NCBI RefSeq assembly: GCF_024124745.1
Contig: NZ_JAMXRU010000017.1
Span: forward strand, 1-40,386
Length of the DNA stretch: 40,386 bases
Reading direction: 5' to 3'
DNA from: Aeromicrobium sp. CnD17-E
GTDB taxonomy: Bacteria > Actinomycetota > Actinomycetes > Propionibacteriales > Nocardioidaceae
The notes under the pieces were generated by a model that was not told the origin of the DNA, made no database searches, and saw only the letters and a list, made by a program, of their open reading frames with translations. Positions 23,828 to 31,465 of the stretch are shown here, in pieces. The first letter of the stretch is position 1. The number at the start of each line of letters is the position of its first letter. The position numbers were made by a program, and so were the translations under genes.

Positions 23828-25363
23828 GTGAGCGCACGCGACGACTACCTGGCCCGCATCGGCACCCTCATCCGCGACGCACGTCAGCACAGTGGGCTGA
23901 CGCAGTCGGAGCTCGCGACGGAGCTGCGCACCAGCCAGAGTGCGGTGAACCGGATCGAGAAGGGCCAGCAGAACCTGACGCTGGAGATGATCGCCCGGAT
24001 CGGCACCGCGCTCGATTCCGAGATCGTGAGCGTCGGCACGTCCGGCCCGAGCCACCTGCGGGTCAAGGGCGGCACCCAGCTGTCGGGTGCGATCGACGTG
24101 AAGTCGAGCAAGAACGCCGGTGTGGCCCTGCTCTGCGCCTCGCTGCTGAACGAGGGCACCACGATCCTGCGCAAGGTCGCGCGGATCGAGGAGGTGAACC
24201 GTCTGCTCGAGGTGCTGTCGTCGATCGGCGTCCGCACCCGGTGGCTCGGCGACGAGGGCGACCTCGAGCTCGTCGTGCCCGCGCAGCTCGACCTCGCGGC
24301 GATGGACGAGGCCGCAGCCCGACGCACCCGCAGCATCATCATGTTCCTCGGCCCGCTCATGCACCGCGTCGACCAGTTCGAGCTGCCGTACGCGGGCGGC
24401 TGCGACCTCGGCACCCGCACCGTCGAGCCGCACATGACGGCCCTGCGCCCCTTCGGCCTGAAGGTGGTCGCGACCGAGGGCAGCTACCACGTCGACGCCG
24501 CCCGGGGCGTCGGCCCGGAGCGGCCGATCGTGCTCACCGAGCGCGGCGACACCGTCACCGAGAACGCACTGCTGGCGGCGGCCCGCTACGACGGCGTCAC
24601 GGTCATCCGCAACGCCAGCCCGAACTACATGGTGCAGGACCTCTGCTTCTTCCTCGAGAAGCTCGGCGTCGGCATCGAGGGCATCGGCACGACGACGCTG
24701 CGCGTGACCGGCAAGCCGCGCATCAACACCGACGTCGACTACGCCCCGAGCGAGGACCCGATCGAGGCGATGAGCCTCATCGCGGCCGCCATCGTCACGC
24801 AGTCGAGCATCACCGTGCGCCGCGTGCCGATCGAGTTCATGGAGATCGAGCTCGCGCTGCTGGAGGAGATGGGCTTCCGCTACGACCGCAGCGCCGAGTA
24901 CGCCGCCGAGAACGGACAGACCCGGCTGGTCGACATCACCACCTATCCGTCGGACCTGCGCGCGCCGATCGACAAGGTGCACCCGATGCCCTTCCCGGGC
25001 CTCAACATCGACAACCTGCCGTTCTTCGCGGTCATCGCGGCGACCGCACAGGGCCAGACGCTCCTGCACGACTGGGTCTACGAGAACCGCGCCATCTACC
25101 TGACCGAGCTGAACAAGCTCGGCGCGCGCGTCAAGCTGCTCGACCCGCACCGCGTGCTCGTGGACGGTCCCACGCACTGGAGCGGCACCGAGATCGTGTG
25201 CCCGCCGGCGCTGCGGCCCGCCGTCGTCATCCTGCTCGCCATGCTGGCCGCGAAGGGCACGTCGGTCCTGCGCAGCGTCTACGTGATCAACCGCGGCTAC
25301 GAGGACCTCGCCGAGCGCCTCAACGCCCTGGGCGCGCAGATCGAGACCTTCCGCGACATCTGA
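23828..25363 (+). CDS. XRE HTH domain fused to MurA-like enolpyruvyl transferase
   Basis: A 511-residue two-domain protein. Residues 8-66 are an XRE/Cro-type helix-turn-helix (IGTLIRDARQHSGLTQSELA, then TSQSAVNRIEKGQQNLTLEMI). Residues 77-511 are a full-length UDP-GlcNAc enolpyruvyl transferase (MurA/EPT) fold. Counterparts of the E. coli MurA active-site residues are all present: Lys95-Asn96 (K22/N23), Arg168 (R91), Cys192 in GGCDLGTR (C115), Arg197 (R120), Asp395 (D305), Arg421 (R331), Arg463 (R371) and Arg489 in NRGYEDL (R397). It may be an active second MurA, or a regulator sensing UDP-GlcNAc or PEP. The leaderless GTG start follows TAGCCT and a 20-bp palindrome. Annotating it simply as murA would hide the DNA-binding part. 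Confidence 0.92.
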   Translation: MSARDDYLARIGTLIRDARQHSGLTQSELATELRTSQSAVNRIEKGQQNLTLEMIARIGTALDSEIVSVGTSGPSHLRVKGGTQLSGAIDVKSSKNAGVALLCASLLNEGTTILRKVARIEEVNRLLEVLSSIGVRTRWLGDEGDLELVVPAQLDLAAMDEAAARRTRSIIMFLGPLMHRVDQFELPYAGGCDLGTRTVEPHMTALRPFGLKVVATEGSYHVDAARGVGPERPIVLTERGDTVTENALLAAARYDGVTVIRNASPNYMVQDLCFFLEKLGVGIEGIGTTTLRVTGKPRINTDVDYAPSEDPIEAMSLIAAAIVTQSSITVRRVPIEFMEIELALLEEMGFRYDRSAEYAAENGQTRLVDITTYPSDLRAPIDKVHPMPFPGLNIDNLPFFAVIAATAQGQTLLHDWVYENRAIYLTELNKLGARVKLLDPHRVLVDGPTHWSGTEIVCPPALRPAVVILLAMLAAKGTSVLRSVYVINRGYEDLAERLNALGAQIETFRDI

Positions 25364-25426
25364 CGGACGGCGTGCGGGGCGCGCGGCGCGCCCCCACTGG
25401 CCCCGAGTCGGGCTAGCGTGGTCGAC

Positions 25427-26212
25427 GTGTCCCCGCACCCGTACCTCGACGCGCCCCTTCCCCTCGCGCTCGCGCACCGCGGGGGAGCCGGGCTCCCGGC
25501 GAACGACGGCATCGAGAACACCCTGACGGCGTTCCGCAACGCCGTGGCCCTCGGCTACGTCTTCCTCGAGACCGACGTCCACGTCTCGGCCGACGGTGTC
25601 GTGTACGCCTTCCACGACGAGCACCTCGGCCGGATGACGGGTGTCGAGACGCCGATCGCCGCGCTGACGTCGACCGAGATCGACCGCGTGCCGGTGGCCG
25701 GGCGCGAGCCGGTCCCCCGCCTCGCCGACCTCCTCGCGACCCTGCCCGACGCCCGCTTCAACATCGACGTCAAGGCCGACGGCGCCGTCGAGGCGACCGT
25801 CAAGGTCGTGCAGGAGGCGCGCGCCGAGGACCGTGTCTGCCTGGCGTCGTTCTCCGGCGCCCGCCTCGGCCGGCTCCGCGCGCTGTGCCCCGGAGCGGCC
25901 CGCTCCGGCGGACCGCTGGAGATCGCCGCGCTCAAGCTCGGTCCGACGCGCTGGGTGCGCCGGCTCGCGGCACGTCGCGGTGTGCACTGCGTGCAGGTGC
26001 CCGTGCGGCGAGGTCCGGTCACGGTCGTCACCCCGCGCTTCGTCCGCCGCGCGCACGAGACCGGCCTGCAGGTGCACGTGTGGACCGTCGATGACCCCGA
26101 CGAGATGAGAACGTTGCTCGAGATCGGCGTCGACGGGATCGTCACCGACCGGCCCGACGTCCTGCGCGACGTCCTGGACGAACGAGGGAGCTGGCCCGAT
26201 GAGCCGCACTGA
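25427..26212 (+). CDS. Glycerophosphodiester phosphodiesterase family protein
   Basis: A 261-residue GDPD-type TIM barrel that would cleave glycerophosphodiesters to glycerol-3-phosphate and an alcohol. The metal and catalytic motifs are visible: ALAHRGGAG...ENTLTAF (His, Arg, Glu), FLETDVHVSADG, YAFHDEHLGRMT (second catalytic His), FNIDVKAD, and the terminal VHVWTVDDPDEMRTLLEIGVDGIVTDRP. No signal peptide, so it is cytoplasmic. I prefer GTG 25427 to GTG 25418 because TAGCGT (25414-25419) then lies 7 nt upstream and the earlier codon overlaps the hexamer. It overlaps the following MFS gene by 14 nt. Confidence 0.9.
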   Translation: MSPHPYLDAPLPLALAHRGGAGLPANDGIENTLTAFRNAVALGYVFLETDVHVSADGVVYAFHDEHLGRMTGVETPIAALTSTEIDRVPVAGREPVPRLADLLATLPDARFNIDVKADGAVEATVKVVQEARAEDRVCLASFSGARLGRLRALCPGAARSGGPLEIAALKLGPTRWVRRLAARRGVHCVQVPVRRGPVTVVTPRFVRRAHETGLQVHVWTVDDPDEMRTLLEIGVDGIVTDRPDVLRDVLDERGSWPDEPH

Positions 26213-27524
26213 GACGGGCGACGCCGTCGCCGCGCGCACCCGCACCGGCCAGGTCGTCGCCTGGTCGCTGTGGGACTGGGGGTCCGCGGCCTTCAACGCC
26301 GTGATCGTCACGTTCGTCTTCTCGGTCTACCTCACCGACAGCGTCGGCAAGGGGCTGCCCGGTCCCGTCTCGCCGAGCACGTGGCTCGCGTGGTCCATCG
26401 CTGCCGCGTCGCTCGTCATCGCCGTGCTGGCGCCGGTCCTCGGCCAGCGCTCCGACGGCGGCGGCCGGCGCAAGCGCTCCCTCGCCCTCCTCACGGGCGC
26501 GGTCGTCACCTGCATGGCGCTGATGTTCTTCGTCAAGGACGACTACCACCACCTGTGGCTGGGCCTGCTGCTCCTGGCGGTCGGCACGGTGCTCTTCGAG
26601 CTCGCCCAGGTGCCCTACTTCGCGATGCTGCGCCAGGTGTCCACGCCGGCGACGGTGGGCCGGGTCTCCGGCATCGGCTGGGGGTTCGGCTACCTCGGTG
26701 GCATCGTGCTGCTGCTCGTCGTGTTCCTCGGGTTCATCAGCGGCGACGGCGGCCTGCTGGGCGTGTCGACCGACGAGGGGCTCAACATCCGCGTCGTCGC
26801 GGTCGTCTCGGCCGCCTGGTTCCTCGTCTTCGCACTCCCCGTGCTGCTCGCCGTGCCCGAGCTGCCGGCAGAGGCCAGCCCGCTCCCCCGGGCCGGCTTC
26901 GTGGAGTCCTACCGCGTGCTGTTCGCCGAGCTGCGCGGCATGTGGCGCGACGACCGCGTGACGCTGCAGTTCCTCCTCGCGAGCGCCCTGTTCCGCGACG
27001 GTCTCGCGGGCGTGTTCACCTTCGGCGGCGTGATCGCGGTGTCGGTCTACGGGTTCACCAGCGACACGGTCATCTACTTCGCGATCGCCGCCAACGTCGC
27101 CGCCGCCGGCGGTGCCATCGTCGCGGGACGGCTCGACGACCGCCTCGGTCCGCGCCGCGTCATCGTCTTCTCGCTGGTGTCGCTCATCGTCGTCGGCGTG
27201 GTCCTCGTCTTCGTGCACGGCACGGCCGGGTTCTGGGTCTTCGGCCTGCTGCTGTGCCTGTTCGTCGGTCCGGCGCAGTCGGCGTCACGCACGTACCTCG
27301 CACGCCTCACGGCCCCGGGCAAGGAGGGCCAGAACTTCGGCCTCTACGCGATGACCGGGCGGGCGGCGTCGTTCCTCGCCCCGACGTTCTTCGGCCTGTT
27401 CGCCTTCGTCGGCGGCGACGACCGGTGGGGCATCCTCGGGCTCATCCTGGTGCTCGGCCTGGGCCTGGTCGCCCTGCTGCTCGTCCCGGCGCAGGTCCGC
27501 GACAAGGCACTCGAGATGCGCTGA
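26199..27524 (+). CDS. UMF1/Atg22-like MFS transporter
   Basis: A 441-residue transporter of the UMF1 family (related to yeast vacuolar effluxer Atg22). It opens with WSLWDWGSAAFNAVIVTFVFSVYL, the W-D-W/F-x-x-S/N-x-x-F/Y signature. It then shows APVLGQRSDGGGRRKRSL in the TM2-3 loop, ELAQVPYFAMLRQVSTPATVGRVSGIGWGFGYLGGI in TM4-5, and GPAQSASRTYLARLTAPGKEGQNFGLYAMTGRAASFLAPTF in the second half. Bacterial substrates are unknown; Atg22 exports amino acids. ATG 26199 lies inside the 3' end of the GDPD gene with GAGGGAGC upstream, so the pair is an operon. Confidence 0.9.
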   Translation: MSRTETGDAVAARTRTGQVVAWSLWDWGSAAFNAVIVTFVFSVYLTDSVGKGLPGPVSPSTWLAWSIAAASLVIAVLAPVLGQRSDGGGRRKRSLALLTGAVVTCMALMFFVKDDYHHLWLGLLLLAVGTVLFELAQVPYFAMLRQVSTPATVGRVSGIGWGFGYLGGIVLLLVVFLGFISGDGGLLGVSTDEGLNIRVVAVVSAAWFLVFALPVLLAVPELPAEASPLPRAGFVESYRVLFAELRGMWRDDRVTLQFLLASALFRDGLAGVFTFGGVIAVSVYGFTSDTVIYFAIAANVAAAGGAIVAGRLDDRLGPRRVIVFSLVSLIVVGVVLVFVHGTAGFWVFGLLLCLFVGPAQSASRTYLARLTAPGKEGQNFGLYAMTGRAASFLAPTFFGLFAFVGGDDRWGILGLILVLGLGLVALLLVPAQVRDKALEMR

Positions 27525-27537
27525 CCCGCTCCTCAGG

Positions 27538-27563
27538 GGAATCTCAAGGGGGTGACCTACGTT
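27538..27563 (+). promoter_or_regulatory. SigR/SigH-type promoter of rbpA
   Basis: GGAAT (27538-27542), 18-nt spacer, GTT (27561-27563): an exact match to the consensus for the thiol-stress sigma factors SigR (Streptomyces) and SigH (mycobacteria). rbpA is a known SigR target in Streptomyces coelicolor. An inverted repeat GGTGAC...GTCACC (27551-27569) spans the -10, which could be coincidental. The ribosome site GAGAGGAG at 27573-27580 follows. Confidence 0.75.
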
Positions 27564-27586
27564 GTCACCTACGAGAGGAGTGACCC

Positions 27587-27961
27587 ATGGCTGAACGAGC
27601 ACTGCGGGGGGCCCGGCTGGGCGCCCAGAGCTTCGAGGACGAGCGCGGGGTCGAGATGGCCCCTCGTCAGGAGATCGAGTACGTCTGCGACGACGGACAC
27701 AGCTTCCTGGTCGTGATGTCCGACGAGGCCGAGATCCCCTACGAGTGGGAGGACCCGAAGACGGGTCGCATCGGCCGACTTCGCGACGGCACCGCGCCGG
27801 AGAAGAAGGAGGAGAAGGCGGCACGTACCCACTGGGACATGCTGCTGGAGCGCCGCTCGGAGACCGAGCTGGAGGAGATCCTCACCGAGCGCCTGGAGCT
27901 GCTGCGCTCCGGCGAGATCGGACCGCCGCACCTGCACCGTCGCAAGAAGAAGTCCGCCTGA
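27587..27961 (+). CDS. rbpA: RNA polymerase-binding protein RbpA
   Basis: A 124-residue actinobacterial transcription activator that binds RNA polymerase and the group 1/2 sigma factors and stabilises open complexes. Domain order is clear: an N-terminal tail ERALRGARLGAQSFEDERG, the core barrel from APRQEIEYVCDDGHSFLVVMSDEAEIPYEWED, the basic linker EKKEEKAAR, and the sigma-interaction domain THWDMLLERRSETELEEILTERLELLRSG. The core keeps only one of the cysteines seen in zinc-binding Streptomyces members (YVCDDG), so zinc binding is doubtful. A SigR-type promoter lies upstream, and a GC hairpin follows the stop. Confidence 0.97.
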   Translation: MAERALRGARLGAQSFEDERGVEMAPRQEIEYVCDDGHSFLVVMSDEAEIPYEWEDPKTGRIGRLRDGTAPEKKEEKAARTHWDMLLERRSETELEEILTERLELLRSGEIGPPHLHRRKKKSA

Positions 27962-27962
27962 C

Positions 27963-28772
27963 TCAGCGGGGCTCGCGCCCCGCGTCGGACGACGACCCGA
28001 GACCCCGGCCCGGCGCCGGGGTCTCGCCGTGTCCGGGGGTGATCCGTTGGGCGCGGCGGCGGTGTCCGGGGACCAGCCGTGCCAGTCCCCACACCGTGAC
28101 GCGCCAGAGCGCCTCCCGCACGATCGACGAGCTCATCTTCGACGTGCCGAGCTCGCGCTCGACGAACGTCACCGGCACCTCGACGACCTGCAGCCCTGCC
28201 TCGTGCACCCGACGGGTCATGTCGATCTGGAAGCAGTAGCCCTGCGACGCCACGCCGGCCACGTCGATGCGACGCAGCGTGTCGGCGCGGAACGCGCGGA
28301 AGCCGGCCGTCGCGTCGTGGACGGGCAGCCCGAGCGCGATCCGCGCGTAGAGGGTGCCCCCGCGCGAGATCAGCCGGCGGTACCACGGCCAGTTCACGAC
28401 CGAGCCGCCGGCGACCCAGCGTGACCCGATGACGAGGTCGGCCGCCCGGGCGGCCTCGACCAGCGAGCCCAGCTCCTCGGGCAGGTGCGAGCCGTCGGCG
28501 TCCATCTCGACGAGCACGTCGTAGCCGCGCTCGAGGCCCCAGGCGAAACCGGCCCGGTAGGCCACGCCGAGCCCCGCCTTGCCGCTGCGGTGCATCACGT
28601 GCACGCCGGGGTCCGTCGCCGCGACCTGCTCCGCGAGCTCGCCCGTGCCGTCGGGCGACGCGTCGTCGACGACGAGCACGTCGACGTCGGGCTCCGACGT
28701 GCGCAGACGCTGCAGCACGCCCGGGAGGCTGTCCGCCTCCTCGTAGGTGGGCATGACGACCAGGACCCTCAC
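27963..28772 (-). CDS. ppm1: Polyprenol monophosphomannose synthase
   Basis: A 269-residue GT2 glycosyltransferase that moves mannose from GDP-mannose to polyprenyl phosphate, giving the donor for lipoglycans and protein mannosylation. Motifs: [28 protein letters not shown] (nucleotide-binding Asp), [16 protein letters not shown] (DxD-type metal site), [34 protein letters not shown], and [16 protein letters not shown], all typical of DPM1/Ppm1. It has no membrane helices; the C-terminal 35 residues are a polar tail. Its GTG start overlaps the lnt stop by 4 nt. In M. tuberculosis the two activities are fused in Rv2051c; here they are separate but coupled. Confidence 0.95.
   Translation of the reverse strand: MRVLVVMPTYEEADSLPGVLQRLRTSEPDVDVLVVDDASPDGTGELAEQVAATDPGVHVMHRSGKAGLGVAYRAGFAWGLERGYDVLVEMDADGSHLPEELGSLVEAARAADLVIGSRWVAGGSVVNWPWYRRLISRGGTLYARIALGLPVHDATAGFRAFRADTLRRIDVAGVASQGYCFQIDMTRRVHEAGLQVVEVPVTFVERELGTSKMSSSIVREALWRVTVWGLARLVPGHRRRAQRITPGHGETPAPGRGLGSSSDAGREPR
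27966..27983 (+). terminator. Hairpin after rbpA
   Basis: GCGGGGC-TCGC-GCCCCGC, a perfect 7-bp stem starting 4 nt after the rbpA stop codon. It has no T-tract. It overlaps the 3' coding end of the convergent ppm1 and may terminate both transcripts. Confidence 0.5.
27999..28025. terminator. Second GC-rich hairpin in the rbpA/ppm1 convergence zone
   Basis: GAGACCCCGGC (27999-28009) pairs with GCCGGGGTCTC (28015-28025), a perfect 11-bp stem inside the last codons of ppm1. It may back up the first hairpin for rbpA read-through. Confidence 0.4.
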
Positions 28773-30268
28773 GCGTGCTCCCTCCGCCGCGACCGGCGCA
28801 GGTCGCGTGCTCCGAGGACCCAGCCTAGGAGCCCGAGGGTCATCAGCGCGACGGCCGGCCAGCGGCCGGCGCGCGTCGCGGGGGTCTGGCCGGTCGCGGT
28901 GCCCACGTCGGCGACCAGCGTCGCCGGCTGCTCGCGCGGCGCCTCGGCCACGACGCGCCCGCTGGCGTCGATGATGCCGCTGATGCCGTTGGTGGACGGC
29001 ACGACCACCCAGCGTCCGGTCTCGATGGCGCGCAGCCGGGAGATCTTGAACTGCTGGTCGGGCTGCGACGTCCCGGTGAAGCTGGCGTTGCTGGTCTGGA
29101 CCACGAGCACCTCGGCGCCGCCACGCACGGCCTGCTCCACGACGCCGTCGTAGGCGATGTCCCAGCAGATCGTGTCGCCCACGACGACCGAGCCCGCGCG
29201 CAGGTCGCCGGCCCGCCGACCGGGCAGCATGTCGCGCGGGATGTCGCGGTCGACGCGCGGCACGAGCTCGCCCAGCTCGCGTCGGAACGGGACGTACTCG
29301 CCGTAGGGCACCAGCTTGCGCTTCACGTAGACCTCGCCGGGGCCGTCACCGTCCCAGACGATGCCCGCGTTGTAGGCGGTGCGGTCGGAGAGTCCGTCGA
29401 GGATCGCGCCGACGAGGATGGGTGCGCCGAGCTGCTGCACGAGGGCCTGGATGCGACCGGCCAGCACAGGGTCGGCGAACGGGTCGACGTCGAGCGCGTT
29501 CTCGGGCCAGACGACGAGGTCCGGAGCACGCTCGGTGCCGGCGGACACGGCGTCGGCGTAGCGCTGCGTCTCGGCGAGGTGCAGGGCGCCGATCTCGCCG
29601 CGTGGCCAGGTGAGGAACGCGCCGGGCGTGTTGCCTTGGATGGCCGCGATCCGGCGCTCCGGTCCCGCGCCGGCGAGCCCGGACGGCAGGAACAGACCCG
29701 CGACGACCACCGCGACGACGACGCCGACGGCGAGCGAGCGCCGGGCGATCCCGGCGCCGGCGAGCACCACGAGCATCGCCGCGAGCAGGAACAACAGCGC
29801 CGACGTGCCCGGCATGCCGACCAGGCGGGCGTAGGGGGCCAGCGGGGTGTCGATCGCCGTGTGGGCGAGCCGGCCCCACGGGAAGCCGCTGAACGGGAAG
29901 CCGCTGCGCACCTGCTCCCCCAGCACCCACGCCGCAGCTCCCCAGAGCGGCCAGCCCGGCAGCCGCAGGGCCGCGCGCAGCGGCACCGCGATGATGGCGA
30001 GCATCACGACCTGCGCCGCGACGAGGGCGACGTAGGCGCCGCTGCTCACGGCGTTCATCCACCAGATGAGCGGACCCATGAAGGCCGCGCCGTACAGCGC
30101 ACCGGAGAGGAGCACCGCCGCGACCCGCGCGTCACGTTGACGACGCAGCACCCACACGAGCAGCGCGACGCCGACGATCATCGCGTAGGGCACCGACCAC
30201 GGGTCGAAGGCGGCCGCGCTGAGCAGCCCCGCGACCGCGGCGCACGGTGCCGCCAGCCACCACCTCAC
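28769..30268 (-). CDS. lnt: Apolipoprotein N-acyltransferase
   Basis: A 499-residue membrane enzyme that adds a third acyl chain to the N-terminal cysteine of lipoproteins. The N-terminal part has about six membrane helices (residues 5-200) with [12 protein letters not shown]. The periplasmic nitrilase domain carries the catalytic triad in order: Glu in [13 protein letters not shown], Lys in [16 protein letters not shown], and Cys in [11 protein letters not shown]. It ends in one further helix and a basic tail. GTG 30268 is 13 nt downstream of the M24 peptidase stop; ppm1 overlaps its own stop. The three genes look like one operon. Confidence 0.95.
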   Translation of the reverse strand: MRWWLAAPCAAVAGLLSAAAFDPWSVPYAMIVGVALLVWVLRRQRDARVAAVLLSGALYGAAFMGPLIWWMNAVSSGAYVALVAAQVVMLAIIAVPLRAALRLPGWPLWGAAAWVLGEQVRSGFPFSGFPWGRLAHTAIDTPLAPYARLVGMPGTSALLFLLAAMLVVLAGAGIARRSLAVGVVVAVVVAGLFLPSGLAGAGPERRIAAIQGNTPGAFLTWPRGEIGALHLAETQRYADAVSAGTERAPDLVVWPENALDVDPFADPVLAGRIQALVQQLGAPILVGAILDGLSDRTAYNAGIVWDGDGPGEVYVKRKLVPYGEYVPFRRELGELVPRVDRDIPRDMLPGRRAGDLRAGSVVVGDTICWDIAYDGVVEQAVRGGAEVLVVQTSNASFTGTSQPDQQFKISRLRAIETGRWVVVPSTNGISGIIDASGRVVAEAPREQPATLVADVGTATGQTPATRAGRWPAVALMTLGLLGWVLGARDLRRSRRREHA

Positions 30269-30281
30269 GGCCGCGGCCGGG

Positions 30282-31358
30282 TCACAGGACCGTCAGCGAG
30301 CGAGGCGTGGTGTTCAGCACCTCGAGCCCGTCGTCGGTGCACACGGCGATGTCCTCGATCCGCGCGCCGTACCGGCCCTCGAGGTACACGCCGGGCTCGA
30401 TCGAGAAGGCCATGCCGGGCTCGAGGACGAGGTCGTTGCCCTCCACGATGTACGGCTCTTCGTGCGTCTCGGTGCCGATGCCGTGGCCCGTGCGGTGGAT
30501 GAAGAGATGTCCGAGGCCGGCGTCGGCGATCACCTGACGTCCGACCGCGTCGACCGACTCGGCGGTGACGCCCGGGCGGGCGTGCTCGCGCTGCACCTGC
30601 TGCGCCTCCTCCAGCACCGCGTAGGCGTCGAGGTACTCACGGGGCGCGGTGCCGCCGGCCAGGTAGTTGCGGGTGCAGTCCGAGCAGTAGCCGGCCGCGT
30701 TCGTGCCGCCGATGTCGACGACGACGGGGTCGCCCTCCTGGATCACGCGGTCCGAGACCTCGTGGTGCGGGGAGGCGCCGTTGGGGCCGGAGCCGACGAT
30801 GACGAAGTCGACCTGTTCGTGCCCCTCCTCGAGGATGGCGCGACCGATGTCGGCGCCGACCTCGCGCTCGGTGCGGCCGGGTCGCAGCCACTCCCCCATG
30901 CGCTGGTGCACCCGGTCGATCGCGGCACCAGCGTCGCGCAGGGCCGCGACCTCCTGCGGGTCCTTGCGCATCCGCAGCTCGGCGAGCAGCGGGCCGGCCA
31001 GGCGGACGTCGGCGAAGCGTCGCTGGAAGGCGAGCACCCGCTCGGCCCACATCTGGTTGTCGACCGCGACGACGGAGTCCGCGGGCAGCAGGGACCCGAC
31101 GAGGGCGTACGGGTCGTCGGTCTCGCCGAAGGTCGCGATCTCGACCTCCACGCCCGACGCCTCCGCCGCAGCGCGCTCGAGGGCGGGCGCGACGAGCACC
31201 GGGTCGCCGTCGGCAGGCACGACGAGGCAGGTCAGACGCTCGAGCGGCTTGGCGTGGTAGCCGGTCAGGTAGCGCAGGTCGGCGCCCGGGGTGATGAGCA
31301 GGGCCCCGACGGACCGGCTGCGGGCAAGGTCTTGGGCACGGGTCCAACGGGAAGTCAC
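30282..31358 (-). CDS. M24 family aminopeptidase (Xaa-Pro peptidase-like)
   Basis: A 358-residue cytoplasmic metallopeptidase with pita-bread fold. The N-terminal creatinase-like domain (about 1-125) includes GADLRYLTGYHAKPLERLTCLVV. The catalytic domain carries the five metal ligands in order: Asp in VVVDIGGTNAAGY, Asp in CSDCTRNY, His in HRTGHGIGTETHEEP, Glu in SIEPGVYLEG, and Glu in ARIEDIAV. It should remove N-terminal residues before proline or cleave Xaa-Pro dipeptides. It corresponds in position and type to M. tuberculosis pepE (Rv2089c). GTG 31358 has TAGGCT (31370-31365) 6 nt upstream. Confidence 0.93.
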   Translation of the reverse strand: MTSRWTRAQDLARSRSVGALLITPGADLRYLTGYHAKPLERLTCLVVPADGDPVLVAPALERAAAEASGVEVEIATFGETDDPYALVGSLLPADSVVAVDNQMWAERVLAFQRRFADVRLAGPLLAELRMRKDPQEVAALRDAGAAIDRVHQRMGEWLRPGRTEREVGADIGRAILEEGHEQVDFVIVGSGPNGASPHHEVSDRVIQEGDPVVVDIGGTNAAGYCSDCTRNYLAGGTAPREYLDAYAVLEEAQQVQREHARPGVTAESVDAVGRQVIADAGLGHLFIHRTGHGIGTETHEEPYIVEGNDLVLEPGMAFSIEPGVYLEGRYGARIEDIAVCTDDGLEVLNTTPRSLTVL

Positions 31359-31423
31359 GCGTCGAGCCTACGTCGTGGGGACTGCCACGGCCGTCGACAG
31401 GTGCCGTGGCGGCGCGTCTCCCC

Positions 31424-31460
31424 TAGGGTGTACGGATCACATCACGAGTGGATCGGGGGA
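31424..31460 (+). promoter_or_regulatory. Promoter and leader of the secreted aminopeptidase gene
   Basis: TAGGGT (31424-31429) is the likely -10. The start ATG 31466 is about 30 nt beyond the expected start point and is preceded by the ribosome site GGGGGA (31455-31460), so this is a leadered transcript. The divergent leaderless promoter of the M24 gene lies at 31365-31370. Confidence 0.5.
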
Positions 31461-31465
31461 TCCCC

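Noticed and set aside
23828..25363. Simple annotation as housekeeping murA
   Set aside because: The N-terminal XRE domain and own palindromic operator argue for a distinct fusion protein; whether another murA exists cannot be seen here.
23804..26311. Very long minus-strand open frame (835 codons) opposite the XRE-MurA and GDPD genes
   Set aside because: Its composition (His/Asp/Val/Arg-rich with no domain) is the usual shadow of high-GC coding DNA on the other strand.
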